A stretch of DNA of 64,000 nt from Acidiphilium acidophilum (GCF_033842475.1 NZ_JAWXYB010000018.1:3269501-3333500), one strand, 5' to 3'; shown: positions 30,946 through 40,132, counted from the first letter of the stretch. Numbers and translations are program-made. The notes: a model not told the origin generated them from the letters alone.

Positions 30946-31269
30946 TTAAGGCTCCGCGAGGTCCGCTGCAATCTCTTCCGCACGCGCGGCGATGCGCCGC
31001 AGCCGCGCGTTATGCTCGGGCGAGGCCGCCCCGCCCGGCCTGGCATGCTTCGCCATCTCCAGCGACGCCTTGGTATCGTGCAACTCGTCGGCCAGGAGCA
31101 GCGCCGCCAGCACCAGCAGCCGCGATTCCCCCGACTGCCCGCCGATCGACTTGATGCTTCCCACCCGCCGATCGATCTCGGAAGCCATCTCCGCCAGATG
31201 CCCCTCCTGACCATCCTCGCAGCTCACCGCATAGGAATAGCCGTTGATCCGGATCGTCACCTGCGCCAT
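30946..31269 (-). CDS. zapA: Cell division protein ZapA
   Basis: A 107-residue FtsZ-ring-associated protein. The N-terminal globular part begins MAQVTIRINGYSYAVSCEDG with the HLAEMASEIDRRV helix. It is followed by a coiled-coil region (LLVLAALLLADELHDTKASL onward). It bundles FtsZ filaments at mid-cell. It directly abuts a small coiled-coil gene upstream (stop TAG adjacent to this ATG) and is followed by 6S RNA. Confidence 0.92.
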   Translation of the reverse strand: MAQVTIRINGYSYAVSCEDGQEGHLAEMASEIDRRVGSIKSIGGQSGESRLLVLAALLLADELHDTKASLEMAKHARPGGAASPEHNARLRRIAARAEEIAADLAEP

Positions 31270-31500
31270 CTAGCCGCCCTCCCCCTGCGCCGTATCGACC
31301 GGGGCGCCATCCCCGGCATCGTCCCCGGTCGCCGCCAGCGCCGCGCGCAGCTGCCCGATCATCCGGTCGAGCGCCTCCGCCACCTGCCGCCGCTGCTCAT
31401 CCGGGCGCGGTCGATCCGGCCTGCCCGCACTGGCGGCAATCCGTCCCAGCGCGGCTTCGAGGCGATCCAGCGTGTCGATTTCGGTTTCCGGCTCACTCAT
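31270..31500 (-). CDS. Small coiled-coil protein upstream of zapA (DUF4164-like)
   Basis: A 76-residue acidic protein (MSEPETEIDTLDRLEAALGR) with heptad-like Leu/Ala spacing over about residues 9-58. It has no signal peptide or membrane segment. Its stop codon touches the zapA start, so the two are almost certainly cotranscribed. Similar small coiled-coil proteins precede zapA in many alphaproteobacteria. A role in division is inferred only from position. Confidence 0.7.
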   Translation of the reverse strand: MSEPETEIDTLDRLEAALGRIAASAGRPDRPRPDEQRRQVAEALDRMIGQLRAALAATGDDAGDGAPVDTAQGEGG

Positions 31501-31584
31501 GGCATGGTTATCGGAGATTTTGCGTTACATGGGAAGTCGGGAAACCCGATCGCCCGCCCCACCGCATCACGGCACAAGGAAACG

Positions 31585-32223
31585 ATGCTCCATTTCTTCC
31601 ACCACGCCCTCGAACCCTGGATCACCTCCTACGGCAGCCTCGCGGTCGCGGTCCTCGTCATGCTCGAAAGCCTCGGCCTGCCGCTGCCCGGCGAAACCGC
31701 CCTGGTCTCCGCCGCGATCTATGCCGGCACCACCCATCACATCGATATCGTCGTCCTGATCGCCAGCGCCGCCGCCGGGGCAAGTCTCGGCGGCATCATC
31801 GGCTACTGGATCGGCCGCCGCGCCGGCTACCCGGCATTGCTGCGCCACGGCTCGCGCATCGGCCTCACCGAACGCCGCCTGCTCGCCGGTCACTGGCTGT
31901 TCGAAAACCACGGCGGCAAAATCGTGGTGTTCGGGCGGTTCTTCGCCGTCCTGCGCGCCCTCGCCGCCCTGCTCGCCGGGGTCACCCGCATGGACTGGCG
32001 CCGCTTCCTGATCTTCCAGATCGCGGCCAGCATCCTCTGGGCCGGGCTCTACGGCGGTGCCGCCGACATCTTCGGCAAACAGATCGAACACGTCGCCGGC
32101 CCGGTCGGCGTCGCGATCGGCGTCGCCATCGTCGCAGCCATCATCGTCGCCGCCGTGATGTTCCACCGCCACGGCGACCGCCTCGAACGCATCGCCGCCG
32201 CCCGCGCGCAAAGCAAGCAATGA
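31585..32223 (+). CDS. DedA family membrane protein
   Basis: A 212-residue inner-membrane protein. Motifs of the DedA/SNARE-associated family are clear: ESLGLPLPGETALV, GASLGGIIGYWIGRRAGYPA, and FGRFFAVLRALAALLAGVTRM with the essential Arg and Gly. DedA proteins are linked to membrane homeostasis and flipping of undecaprenyl phosphate or other lipids. The ATG at 31585 follows an AAGGAAACG site. The gene is divergent from the zapA operon. Confidence 0.9.
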   Translation: MLHFFHHALEPWITSYGSLAVAVLVMLESLGLPLPGETALVSAAIYAGTTHHIDIVVLIASAAAGASLGGIIGYWIGRRAGYPALLRHGSRIGLTERRLLAGHWLFENHGGKIVVFGRFFAVLRALAALLAGVTRMDWRRFLIFQIAASILWAGLYGGAADIFGKQIEHVAGPVGVAIGVAIVAAIIVAAVMFHRHGDRLERIAAARAQSKQ

Positions 32224-32248
32224 TGAATTCCGCGCGGAGCAAGCAATC

Positions 32249-33103
32249 ATGACCCCCCATCTGCTCATCGCCGGCCTCGGCTACAGCGGCACCGCCATCG
32301 CCCGCGCCGCCCGCGCCGCCGGCATGAGTATCACCGCCACCACGCGCGACCCCGCCGGAAAATCCCCGCCGGACGGCGTCACCCTGATCCCCTTCGCCGC
32401 CATCGGCGAGGTTTTGCCCACCGCCACCCACCTCGTCATCACCGCCGCCCCCACCGAAACCGGCGATCCCATCCTCACCGAGCACGAAGCGGGCCTGAAC
32501 CGCGCAACCAACCTCCGCTGGATCGGCTATTGCTCCACCACCGGCATCTACGGCGATCACGGCGGCGGCGCGGTCGATGAAACCACCCCGCCCGCCCCCG
32601 GCACCGACCGCACCCGCCGCCGCGTCGCCGCCGAAACCGCCTGGTCGCAACGCGCGGCACACCACGCGGTCGACATCCTCCGCCTCGCCGGCATCTACGG
32701 CCCGGGCCGCTCGGTGCTCGACGACCTCCGCCACGGCACCGCCCGCCGGATCGACAAGCCGGGCCACAAATTCAGCCGCATCCATGTGGACGACATCGCC
32801 CACGGCACCATGGCCGCCATCGCCACCGCCACCACCGGCACCCGCATCCTCAACTTTGGCGACGACGAACCCGCCCCCAGCGCCACCGTCATCACCTACG
32901 CCGCCACCCTGCTCGGCATCGCCCCACCCCCACCCATCCCCTTCGAAGACGCGAAACGCACCATGTCCCCCATGGCCCTGTCCTTCTGGAGCGAAAACCG
33001 CGTCGTCCTGAACCACGACACCAAAACCGCCCTCGGCCTCGCATGGCGCTATCCGAGCTATCGGGAGGGGCTTGCGGCGATTATGGAAGTAGAGGGGAAG
33101 TAA
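32249..33103 (+). CDS. NAD(P)-binding SDR/epimerase-like protein (YeeZ-type)
   Basis: A 284-residue Rossmann-fold protein beginning MTPHLLIAGLGYSGTAIARA, where the GLGYSG motif replaces the usual GATGFIG. The active-site region reads GYCSTTGIYGDHGGGAVDE, and LRLAGIYGPGRSVLDDL follows. This pattern matches the extended/atypical SDR group that includes E. coli YeeZ. No YxxxK catalytic pair is clear, so enzymatic activity is uncertain. A palindromic repeat element follows the stop within a few bases. Confidence 0.8.
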   Translation: MTPHLLIAGLGYSGTAIARAARAAGMSITATTRDPAGKSPPDGVTLIPFAAIGEVLPTATHLVITAAPTETGDPILTEHEAGLNRATNLRWIGYCSTTGIYGDHGGGAVDETTPPAPGTDRTRRRVAAETAWSQRAAHHAVDILRLAGIYGPGRSVLDDLRHGTARRIDKPGHKFSRIHVDDIAHGTMAAIATATTGTRILNFGDDEPAPSATVITYAATLLGIAPPPPIPFEDAKRTMSPMALSFWSENRVVLNHDTKTALGLAWRYPSYREGLAAIMEVEGK

Positions 33104-33110
33104 GGAAGCG

Positions 33111-33225
33111 CTTCTTTTTTGTAAAAAAGAAGCAAAAAACTTTTATTCCCTGGGGCAAGGGCGCTTAAACCGGCACGAACCCAATTAACAAAGTTTTTTT
33201 GCTTCTTTTTGTTCACAAAAAGAAG
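33111..33225 (-). repeat. Double-palindrome AT-rich element, copy 1
   Basis: A left palindrome with a TTTTTTGTAAAAAA centre, a CAAAAAACTTTT tract, about 45 bases of spacer, then AAAGTTTTTTTG and a right palindrome with a TTTTTGTTCACAAAAA centre. The right arm is the reverse complement of the left arm of copies 3-6, so this copy is inverted relative to them. It fills the gap between the convergent epimerase and FNT genes, ending two bases before the FNT stop. Confidence 0.9.
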
Positions 33226-33227
33226 TC

Positions 33228-34124
33228 TTACCCTTCCCTTACCGTACCTCCCTCGGCCTTCCGCCCACCCCGCTCATCGATCCCATCCTGAATTTCCTCC
33301 GCCACCGTGCCGTGGTTGAGCAGCGCGACCAGCGCCACCCCGCCCACGATGTTCCCCAGCAGGGTCGGGGCCAGAAATCCAGTCAGATATTGTCCGAACG
33401 AAGCGGTCCCGGTCAGCACGGCGTAGGCCGCTTCCGCCGATCCCGCGACGATGTGGGACAGTTTCGCGATAGCGACAACATAGGTGATCAGCAGCACCGT
33501 CAGCAACCGCGCCGAGCGCGCGCTCGGCAAAATCCACACCATCAGCGCGATCAGCCAGCCCGCGAACATCGCCCTGATAAAGGTCGCCGCGAACGCGTCA
33601 TGGATCGCCTCGCGCGCAATCACCCCGAGCGAGTCAACCACCGCATCCGAAAACACGCCATGAACCAGCAGCAGCGCGGCGAACGCCCAAGTTCCCACCA
33701 GATTCATCACCAGCACGATCGCCCATAACCGCCCGACCGCCAGCGCCGTCTCGCCGTTGCGCCGCGTCAGCAGCGGCAGAATCGCGGTCAGCGTGCTTTC
33801 GGTGAATAATTGCTGCCGCCCGAGCACGGCGATGATGAATCCGACGCTGTAGCCGAAACTCGCGATCAGATGCCGCCATTTGCTCGCCGGCAGATCCGCG
33901 CGGATCAACGCCTCGGTCAGAAACGAAAACCCCATCGACAATCCGGCGGCAAACCCCGAAAGCGTCAGCGCCCCATTCGACCTCTCGAGTTCGTCCTCGC
34001 CCTCCTCGCGGATGATCTCATGGATCACCAGCGGCCTCAGCCCGGAATGCTGCGCCGCCTGCGACTGTTCGCCCTCATCGAGATGCGGCGAGTCCGATCC
34101 CGCCGCCTTGCCATCCTCGTCCAT
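33228..34124 (-). CDS. Formate/nitrite transporter (FNT) family channel
   Basis: A 298-residue protein with a soluble N-terminal segment of about 60 residues, then six helices. Family hallmarks are LSGFAAGLSMGFSFLTEALI, GRQQLFTESTLTAILPLL and NLVGTWAFAALL. FNT channels conduct formate, nitrite, hydrosulfide or lactate. The long charged N-terminus resembles the YfdC subgroup, whose substrate is unknown. The start at 34124 has a GGGAG site six bases upstream; an ATG at 34136 is an alternative. Confidence 0.88.
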   Translation of the reverse strand: MDEDGKAAGSDSPHLDEGEQSQAAQHSGLRPLVIHEIIREEGEDELERSNGALTLSGFAAGLSMGFSFLTEALIRADLPASKWRHLIASFGYSVGFIIAVLGRQQLFTESTLTAILPLLTRRNGETALAVGRLWAIVLVMNLVGTWAFAALLLVHGVFSDAVVDSLGVIAREAIHDAFAATFIRAMFAGWLIALMVWILPSARSARLLTVLLITYVVAIAKLSHIVAGSAEAAYAVLTGTASFGQYLTGFLAPTLLGNIVGGVALVALLNHGTVAEEIQDGIDERGGRKAEGGTVREG

Positions 34125-34189
34125 TCCGACTCCCATGCACGTTGTCCGCACATGATGATCGCGCCCGGTCAAGAGAAGACGAGACAGCA

Positions 34190-34305
34190 CTGCTTTTTTG
34201 AAAAAAAGCAGCAAAAAACTCTTTTCAATCTGGTCTGCGGCTGTGGAACCGGCACCGCCCCGCGAATAGACGTTTTTTTGCTTCTTTTTTTACAAAAAAA
34301 ACAGC
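34190..34305. repeat. Double-palindrome AT-rich element, diverged copy 2
   Basis: The left palindrome is CTGCTTTTTTG-AAAAAAAGCAG, followed by CAAAAAACTC. After about 55 bases come GTTTTTTTG and a right arm with a TTTTTTTTACAAAAAAAA centre ending in CAGC. Both outer arms show matching CTTC to CTGC changes on one side. It lies between tandem minus-strand genes (FNT and pyrophosphatase). Confidence 0.8.
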
Positions 34306-34312
34306 GCTTCCC

Positions 34313-34834
34313 TCACTTCACCCGCGCCAAACTCTCCGCAATCGCCGCCTCGGCCGCCGCGCGTCCTTCCCAGCCGGTCACCTTCACCCATTTGCCCTTT
34401 TCCAGATCCTTGTAATGGGTGAAAAAATGTTCGATCGCATCGCGCGTGATCGCCGGCAGTTCCGAAACCTCGGTCACGCCGCTCCATTGCGGATGGATCT
34501 TGTCGTGCGGCACGCAAACGATCTTCTCGTCCATCCCCGCCTCGTCCTCCATCCGCAACACCCCGATCGGCCGCGCCCGGATCACCGCCCCCGGTACCAC
34601 CCCCGCCGGCGTCAGCACCAGCGCATCCGCCGGATCGCCGTCATCCGCCAGCGTTCCCGGAATGAACCCGTAAGCCGCCGGATACGCCATCGGCGTGAAC
34701 AGAAACCGGTCGACCATGATCGCCCCGCTTTCCTTGTCTACCTCATACTTCACCGCCGACCCCTGCGGGATCTCGATCACCACATGAATATCCGAAGGCG
34801 GCGCCTTGCCGGCTGAAAGCTTGCTCAGATCCAT
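34313..34834 (-). CDS. ppa: Inorganic pyrophosphatase
   Basis: A 173-residue family I soluble pyrophosphatase. The signature DGDPADALV (metal-binding Asp triad) is present, along with [33 protein letters not shown] and the C-terminal [14 protein letters not shown]. It hydrolyses PPi from biosynthetic reactions in the cytoplasm. The start [12 protein letters not shown] is canonical, and the upstream extension to 34912 is unlikely. Confidence 0.97.
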   Translation of the reverse strand: MDLSKLSAGKAPPSDIHVVIEIPQGSAVKYEVDKESGAIMVDRFLFTPMAYPAAYGFIPGTLADDGDPADALVLTPAGVVPGAVIRARPIGVLRMEDEAGMDEKIVCVPHDKIHPQWSGVTEVSELPAITRDAIEHFFTHYKDLEKGKWVKVTGWEGRAAAEAAIAESLARVK

Positions 34835-34925
34835 AAAAAATCTCCCGAAAAATCCTGCCCCGCCTTCTAGCCGCCGCACCGCATATTGCCAATCATGCCC
34901 GGCACTGGCCATACAGGCCCCGTGT

Positions 34926-35002
34926 GCGCCGGTAGCTCAACTGGTCAGAGCGGACCGCTCATAACGGTTTGGTTGCGGGTTCAAGTCCTGCCCGGCGCAC
35001 CA
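34926..35002 (+). tRNA. tRNA with CAT anticodon (elongator Met or Ile2)
   Basis: A 77-base cloverleaf. The acceptor is GCGCCGG/CCGGCGC, the D-loop is AGCTCAACTGGTCAGAGC, the anticodon arm is GACCG-CTCATAA-CGGTT and the T-arm is GCGGGTTCAAGTCCTGC. CCA is encoded. The G1-C72 pair excludes initiator tRNA. CAT could be elongator methionine or the lysidine-modified isoleucine tRNA; the sequence alone does not decide. Confidence 0.95.
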
Positions 35003-35156
35003 GGTCACCACCCCACCCGGACCCGCCCCGCTCAGAAAATTCTGGCGGGGCTTGCCTTTTCATTCTATAATTCGAATAAGCTCGCCAATCCGTGTCCGGC
35101 CCCACAGGCCGGCCATGACGACGAGAAAAAAGCTGCCGATAGTGGAGAGAACCGAC

Positions 35157-36020
35157 ATGCGTGCGCAAAACCCGTTCTTCTGGCCGTTCCAGATGGTCTT
35201 CAGCGGCTTTTCCTCGGTCGGAAAATCAGCCGACCAAACCTATTGGGACAGCGCCGCCGTCGCGCGCACCACCCCGGTCATCCAGCGCATCACCTATAGC
35301 GACCTGTTCGCCGTCCTGTCCGAAGGCGCGCAGGATTTCGCCAAAACCCGCGCCGATGCCATCCTCCTGGTCTTCATCCTGCCGATCATCGGCGTCGCCG
35401 CCATCGTCGCCGCCAGCGGCCCCGGCTATGCCGACCTGCTGTTTCCCCTCCTGTCCGGCTTCGTCCTGGTCAGCCCGATCGCCGCGTTCGGCTTCTACGA
35501 AATGAGCCGCCGCCTCGAGACCGATCAGCGCGCCGGCTGGACCGATGCGCTCGGCGTCCTCACCTCGCCCGCCATCGGCACCATCGCCCTGCTCAGCCTG
35601 ACCCTGATCTCCATCTTCATCCTCTGGATAGGTGCCGCCCATTTCCTGTTCGTCGCCTTCTCCGGCAAACAGCACCCGATCAGCCTCGGCGTCATGCTGG
35701 TCCACATCCTGACCCATCTGCGCGGTTGGGGCCTCATCATCAGCGGCTTCGCGGTCGGCTTCGTCTTCGCCGTCATCGTCCTCGCCCTCAGCGTGGTCTC
35801 CTTCCCGATGGTGCTCGATCGTCCCGAAGGCTTCGTCGGCGCCATCGGCACCTCGCTCAAGGCCTTCGCCTTCAATGTCGGCCCGCTGCTCGCCTGGGGC
35901 CTGATCGTCTCGCTCGGCCTGTTCGTCGGCGTCGCCTTCGCCCTGGTCGGCCTCGTGGTCGTCCTGCCCATCCTCAGCCACGCCACCTGGCACCTCTACC
36001 GCCGCCTCGTCCATTACTGA
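35157..36020 (+). CDS. DUF2189 family membrane protein
   Basis: A 287-residue integral membrane protein with about six helices. The N-terminal RITYSDLFAVLSEGAQDFAKT and the LLSGFVLVSPIAAFGFYEMS segment, with VSFPMVLDRP and ATSLKAF-like GTSLKAFAFN, are typical of DUF2189. Members are often encoded near cytochrome oxidase genes, as here, but their role is unknown. The ATG at 35157 follows a GGAGAG site; an earlier in-frame start at 35052 overlaps the region after the tRNA and is not favoured. Confidence 0.8.
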   Translation: MRAQNPFFWPFQMVFSGFSSVGKSADQTYWDSAAVARTTPVIQRITYSDLFAVLSEGAQDFAKTRADAILLVFILPIIGVAAIVAASGPGYADLLFPLLSGFVLVSPIAAFGFYEMSRRLETDQRAGWTDALGVLTSPAIGTIALLSLTLISIFILWIGAAHFLFVAFSGKQHPISLGVMLVHILTHLRGWGLIISGFAVGFVFAVIVLALSVVSFPMVLDRPEGFVGAIGTSLKAFAFNVGPLLAWGLIVSLGLFVGVAFALVGLVVVLPILSHATWHLYRRLVHY

Positions 36021-36288
36021 CACCCCACAGCGGCGCACCACCCATCCAACGCGCAGGGGAGCGCCGCCTCGCGGGAACTTGATCCCGAATCCGCCCGGCA
36101 AACCGGAACATCATCGTAATATCCCGGCCATAATGGCAGGCGAGGCAAAAACACCTCTTGCCTCGCCGTTACGGTTGATATATTCCAATTCAATAATGCG
36201 TGTTCTAAGCTAAATTCGTAACTGTTGCCGAACAACTCCATAAAACAACATCGTCGGGGACGCCCCATGATCTGCAAGGTGACGCTGG

Positions 36289-37149
36289 ATGACTGATCAC
36301 ACACTTCCCGATGCCGATGCGCATCATTACGGCCCGGCCACGGTCACCAGCCCGTTCACCCCGGTCGGCCTCAGCCCCTGGCCGCTCGCCATCGCTGTCT
36401 CCGCCATGGTCACCGCCGGCGGCGTGATCGCCTATACCTTCCACGAAGGCATCACCCTGCTCGCGGTCGGCCTGCTGATGTTCCTCGCCTCCATCGCCCT
36501 CTGGGCGCGCGATGCCCTGAACGACGGCCCCAACCTCATCAAAGCCGGCATCATCCCCCAAATCAGCTTCCGCTACGGCGTCACCCTGTTCATCGTCGCC
36601 GAGCTCATGCTGTTCGTCGCCTTCTTCTGGGGCTATTTCAACTTCTTCTTCTTCCCCGCGAAAATGGGCATCGGCCACGTCGCCGTCTGGCCGCCCGCCC
36701 ATATCCACACCATCAACCCGCTCGGCGAACCCCTGTTCGCTACCCTGGTCATGCTCCTCTCCAGCACCACCCTGACCGGCGCGTTCGACGGCATCCTGCA
36801 AGGCAACCGCACCAACGCCGCCCTCGGCATGGCCGCCACCACCCTCCTCGCCATCGTCTTCCTGCTCGGCCAGATCTGGGAATTCGCGAACCTGCCCTTC
36901 CCGGTCTACCACGGCGGCATCTACCCCTCGCTCTTCCTCATCCTCACCAGCTTCGACATGCTGCACGTGATCATGGGCGTCATCCTGCTCGCCATGGCCA
37001 CCATCCGCATCATGCGCGGCGCCTTCACCCCCGAGCGCTACGCCGGCTTCCAGACCATCGCCTGGTACTGGAACTTCGTCGACGTGCTGTGGCTGTTCAT
37101 GTTCGTGTCCGTTTACTGGATCGGCGCCAGCGCCGTGACCGCAGGCTGA
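36289..37149 (+). CDS. ctaE: Cytochrome c oxidase subunit III
   Basis: A 286-residue protein with seven helices. The motifs IAELMLF-like IVAELMLFVAFFWGYF, FATLVMLLSSTTLTGA, YHGGIYPSLFLILTSFDMLH and AWYWNFVDVLWLFMFVSVYW are characteristic of the COX3 core, including the conserved Glu of the proton-related site. The ribosome-binding site AAGGTGA is seven bases from the ATG. It precedes subunit I by 27 bases, an inverted order relative to the usual ctaC-ctaD-...-ctaE operon. Confidence 0.93.
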   Translation: MTDHTLPDADAHHYGPATVTSPFTPVGLSPWPLAIAVSAMVTAGGVIAYTFHEGITLLAVGLLMFLASIALWARDALNDGPNLIKAGIIPQISFRYGVTLFIVAELMLFVAFFWGYFNFFFFPAKMGIGHVAVWPPAHIHTINPLGEPLFATLVMLLSSTTLTGAFDGILQGNRTNAALGMAATTLLAIVFLLGQIWEFANLPFPVYHGGIYPSLFLILTSFDMLHVIMGVILLAMATIRIMRGAFTPERYAGFQTIAWYWNFVDVLWLFMFVSVYWIGASAVTAG

Positions 37150-37176
37150 CCCGTTTGACCCTCCGGAGACCAATCA

Positions 37177-38793
37177 ATGTCCGATAACACCTTCCAGGCG
37201 GCCCACGGCCACGCCGTGTCCGACCATCACCACCACACCGACCGGAAATCCTTCCTCGGCCGCTGGTTCCTCAGCACCAACCACAAGGATATCGGCACCC
37301 TCTACATGGTGTGGGCGCTGGTCGCCGGCATCGAAGGCGGCGTGCTCTCCTTCATCATGCGCGCCCAGCTCGCCGAACCCGGCAACACCGTCGTCGCCAA
37401 CGGTCAGGCCTGGAACGCCATCGTCACCGCCCACGGCCTCCTCATGATCTTCTTCCTGGTCATGCCCGCCCTGATCGGCGGCTTTGGCAACTGGATGGTC
37501 CCGATCATGATCGGCGCGCCGGACATGGCCTTCCCGCGCCTGAACAACATGAGCTTCTGGTTCCTGGTCATGGGCTTCTTCTTCGTCAACCTCGGCCTGC
37601 TGGTCGGCCCCGGCGCCGGTATCGGCTGGTCGCTCTACCCGCCCCTGTCCGATGCCCAGTACCAGCCCGGCCCCGCGGTCGACTTCACCCTGATGGGCCT
37701 CCAGCTCGCCGGCGTCTCCTCCCTCGCGGGCGCGGTCAACTTCATCGTCACCATCCTGAACATGCGCGCCCCCGGCATGAACATGTTCAAAATGCCCCTG
37801 TTCGTCTGGGCCATGCTGGTCACCTCCTTCATGCTCATGATGGCGGTCCCCGTCCTCTCGGGCGCCATCACCATGCTCACCATGGACCGCAGCTTCGGCA
37901 CCTCCTTCTTCGAACCCGCCGGCGGCGGCGACCCGGTCCTGTTCCAGCACCTGTTCTGGTTCTTCGGCCACCCCGAAGTCTACATCATGATCCTGCCCGC
38001 CTTCGGCATCATGAACCAGGTCATCCCCACCTTCTCGCGCAAACCCATCTTCGGCTACGCCGGCATGGTCTACGCCACCTGCGCCATCGGCTTCGTCGGC
38101 TTCCTGGTCTGGGGCCACCACATGTTCGTCTCCGGCATCAGCCACGACAGCAAAGCCTATTTCGAAGCCGCCACCCTGGTCATCGCAGTCCCGACCGGCG
38201 TTAAAATCTTCACCTGGATCGCAACGATGTGGGGCGGCTCGATCGACTTCAAAGTCCCGATGCTCTGGGCCTTCGGCTTCATCTTCATGTTCACCGTCGG
38301 CGGCGCCACCGGCGTCGTGCTCGCCAATGCCGGCCTCGATACCGACCTGCACAACACCTACTTCCTGATCGCCCACTTCCACTACGTGCTCTCGATGGGC
38401 GCCACCTTCGCCCTCTTCGCCGGCTTCTACTACTGGATCGGCAAAATGTCGGGCAAACCCTACCCGGAATTCTGGGGCAAAGTGCACTTCTGGACCTTCT
38501 TCATCGGCACCAACCTCACCTTCTTCCCCCAACACTTCCTCGGCCTCGCCGGCATGCCCCGCCGCTACCCGGACTACCCGACCGCCTTCGCCGGCTGGAA
38601 CTTCGTCTCCTCGGTCGGCGCCGCAGTCGATGCCCTCAGCATGCTGATCTTCTTCTACGTCATCGTGCGCATCTTCACCTCCAAGGAAGTCCTCGCCGAC
38701 AATTACTGGGGCGAAGGCGCCACCTCCCTCGAATGGATGATCCCCTCCCCGGCCCCCGAACACACCTTCTCGGAAATCCCGGTCATCCGCTGA
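37177..38793 (+). CDS. ctaD: Cytochrome c oxidase subunit I (A1-type haem-copper oxidase)
   Basis: A 538-residue catalytic subunit. Haem a and a3 and CuB ligands are visible in [36 protein letters not shown] (His-Tyr pair and the D-channel Glu), [10 protein letters not shown] and [10 protein letters not shown]. The D-channel entry Asp/Asn ([11 protein letters not shown]) and the K-channel Lys (PTGVKIFTW) are kept, so it is an A1-type proton pump. The His-rich N-terminus ([13 protein letters not shown]) is distinctive. No subunit II, haem-A or Cox11 gene is present in the window, so those parts must be encoded elsewhere. Confidence 0.96.
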   Translation: MSDNTFQAAHGHAVSDHHHHTDRKSFLGRWFLSTNHKDIGTLYMVWALVAGIEGGVLSFIMRAQLAEPGNTVVANGQAWNAIVTAHGLLMIFFLVMPALIGGFGNWMVPIMIGAPDMAFPRLNNMSFWFLVMGFFFVNLGLLVGPGAGIGWSLYPPLSDAQYQPGPAVDFTLMGLQLAGVSSLAGAVNFIVTILNMRAPGMNMFKMPLFVWAMLVTSFMLMMAVPVLSGAITMLTMDRSFGTSFFEPAGGGDPVLFQHLFWFFGHPEVYIMILPAFGIMNQVIPTFSRKPIFGYAGMVYATCAIGFVGFLVWGHHMFVSGISHDSKAYFEAATLVIAVPTGVKIFTWIATMWGGSIDFKVPMLWAFGFIFMFTVGGATGVVLANAGLDTDLHNTYFLIAHFHYVLSMGATFALFAGFYYWIGKMSGKPYPEFWGKVHFWTFFIGTNLTFFPQHFLGLAGMPRRYPDYPTAFAGWNFVSSVGAAVDALSMLIFFYVIVRIFTSKEVLADNYWGEGATSLEWMIPSPAPEHTFSEIPVIR

Positions 38794-38820
38794 GTCTCCC
38801 TACAACTCGGCCGACAAAGC

Positions 38821-38854
38821 CCCCTCCGCACGTCTGTGCGGAGGGGTTTTTTTT
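38821..38854 (+). terminator. Rho-independent terminator of the oxidase operon
   Basis: A perfect 11-bp GC-rich stem (CCCCTCCGCAC / GTGCGGAGGGG) with a GTCT loop is followed by eight T. It lies 28 bases after the ctaD stop. Confidence 0.95.
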
Positions 38855-38887
38855 GCCTCACTTGCGAAGGTGGCAGGGGAGTCAAGA

Positions 38888-39003
38888 CTTCTTTTTGTGA
38901 ACAAAAAGAAGCAAAAAAACTTCGCTCCTGTAGGACTGCGCCTTTGAAACCCCCCATGCCCCAGATCAAAAAAGTTTTTTGCTTCTTTTTTACAAAAAAG
39001 AAG
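38888..39003 (+). repeat. Double-palindrome AT-rich element, copy 3
   Basis: 116 bp. The left arm centre is TTTTTGTGAACAAAAA, then CAAAAAAACTT, a small TCC-TGTA-GGA hairpin, the conserved CATGCCCCAGATCAAAAAAG tract, and a right arm centred on TTTTTTACAAAAAA. It follows the ctaD terminator directly and is tandem with copy 4, 51 bases away. Confidence 0.93.
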
Positions 39004-39054
39004 CCCTTCCTTCCCTGCAATCCTCACCCCATCCCGCGCATAATCCAGCCAGCA

Positions 39055-39170
39055 CTTCTTTTTGTGAACAAAAAGAAGCAAAAAAACTTCGCTCCCGCAG
39101 GACTGCGCCTTCGAAACCCCCCATGCCCCAGATCAAAAAAGTTTTTTGCTTCTTTTTTACAAAAAAGAAG
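39055..39170 (+). repeat. Double-palindrome AT-rich element, copy 4
   Basis: Nearly identical in sequence and length to copy 3, differing at only a few internal positions (for example the mini-hairpin is TCC-CGCA-GGA, which keeps the pairing). It is a tandem direct repeat of copy 3 and lies upstream of the ABC permease gene. Confidence 0.93.
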
Positions 39171-39266
39171 CCCTTCCTTCCCGAACCGCCCCTCCCCAGC
39201 GCACCGCCACTCCACGCCGGCGCATTATTCTTGCATCGCAGCATGGCATGCGCGACAATCGGAATA

Positions 39267-40115
39267 ATGCCGAATTCCGATCAGGTCAGTGCGCAGCCTC
39301 CCCTCATCGAAGTGGACCCCCTCGCCGCCCGCGAGGTGCGCGGCACCTGGCATCATGTATCGCGTTTCACCACCCTGATTGCGGTCATCATCGCCCTGAT
39401 CCTGTGGCAGGCCGCGAGTGTCCTTCATATTTTCCCCCCGATTGCCTTGCCCTCACCGGTCGCGGTGTGGCGTGCCTTCATCCGGCTGCTGCTGCACGGT
39501 TATGGCGGCAATTCCCTGTTCGACGATATCTGGGTCAGTTCCGCCCGCATCGCGGTCGGTTTCGTCGCCGCGATCGTCCTCGGCGTGCCGATCGGCCTGC
39601 TGATGGCCCGCAACGCCTTCACCTTCCGCCTGATCGATCCGTTCCTGCAATTCGCCCGCCCCGTGCCGCCGCTGGCTTATATTCCGCTGCTGGTGGTCTG
39701 GTTCGGCATCGGTGAACTGCCGAAAATCCTGCTGATCCTGTTCGGCACCATTCCGGTCATCATCATCGGCACCATCTCCGGCGTCAAAGCCACCCCCGCC
39801 CTGCGCATCTCGGTCGCGAAAACCCTCGGCGCCACCGAAAGCCAGATCTTCCGCCACGTCATCCTGCCCTCCGCTCTGCCCGAAATCTTCACCGCCATGC
39901 GCGTCGGCATCGGCGTCGCCTGGACCTGTCTGGTCGCCGCCGAACTCATCGCAGCCGATAAAGGCCTCGGCTGGCTGGTCCAATATGCCGGTCAGGCCCT
40001 GCAGGTCGCCATCGTCATCGTCGGCATCATCGTCATCGGCCTGCTCGGCTACGCGATGGAACTGATCATCCGCCTGCTCGAACGCCGCGCCGTCCCCTGG
40101 CGCGGCCACAACTGA
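39267..40115 (+). CDS. ABC transporter permease, TauC/SsuC family
   Basis: A 282-residue inner-membrane permease with six helices. Typical parts are FPPIALPSPVAVWRAFIRLL, SARIAVGFVAAIVLGVPIGLLMA, and the ATPase-contacting EAA-like loop AKTLGATESQIFRHVILPSALPEIFTAMRVGIG. It belongs with sulfonate, nitrate, taurine or thiamine-precursor importers. The ATG at 39267 is favoured; another ATG lies eight codons upstream. A matching binding protein follows 17 bases downstream. The substrate could be a sulfonate, nitrate or pyrimidine precursor. Confidence 0.9.
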   Translation: MPNSDQVSAQPPLIEVDPLAAREVRGTWHHVSRFTTLIAVIIALILWQAASVLHIFPPIALPSPVAVWRAFIRLLLHGYGGNSLFDDIWVSSARIAVGFVAAIVLGVPIGLLMARNAFTFRLIDPFLQFARPVPPLAYIPLLVVWFGIGELPKILLILFGTIPVIIIGTISGVKATPALRISVAKTLGATESQIFRHVILPSALPEIFTAMRVGIGVAWTCLVAAELIAADKGLGWLVQYAGQALQVAIVIVGIIVIGLLGYAMELIIRLLERRAVPWRGHN

Positions 40116-40132
40116 CCCAACCGGAGCCCCCG

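Noticed and set aside
38836-39267. A 143-codon plus-strand ORF running through repeat copies 3 and 4 (with FCEQKEAKKL and VFCFFFTKKK twice), and similar ORFs at copies 5-7, 11 and 12
   Set aside because: The open frames follow from the repeat sequence lacking stops, occur on both strands, and have no ribosome-binding site or conserved extension outside the repeats.
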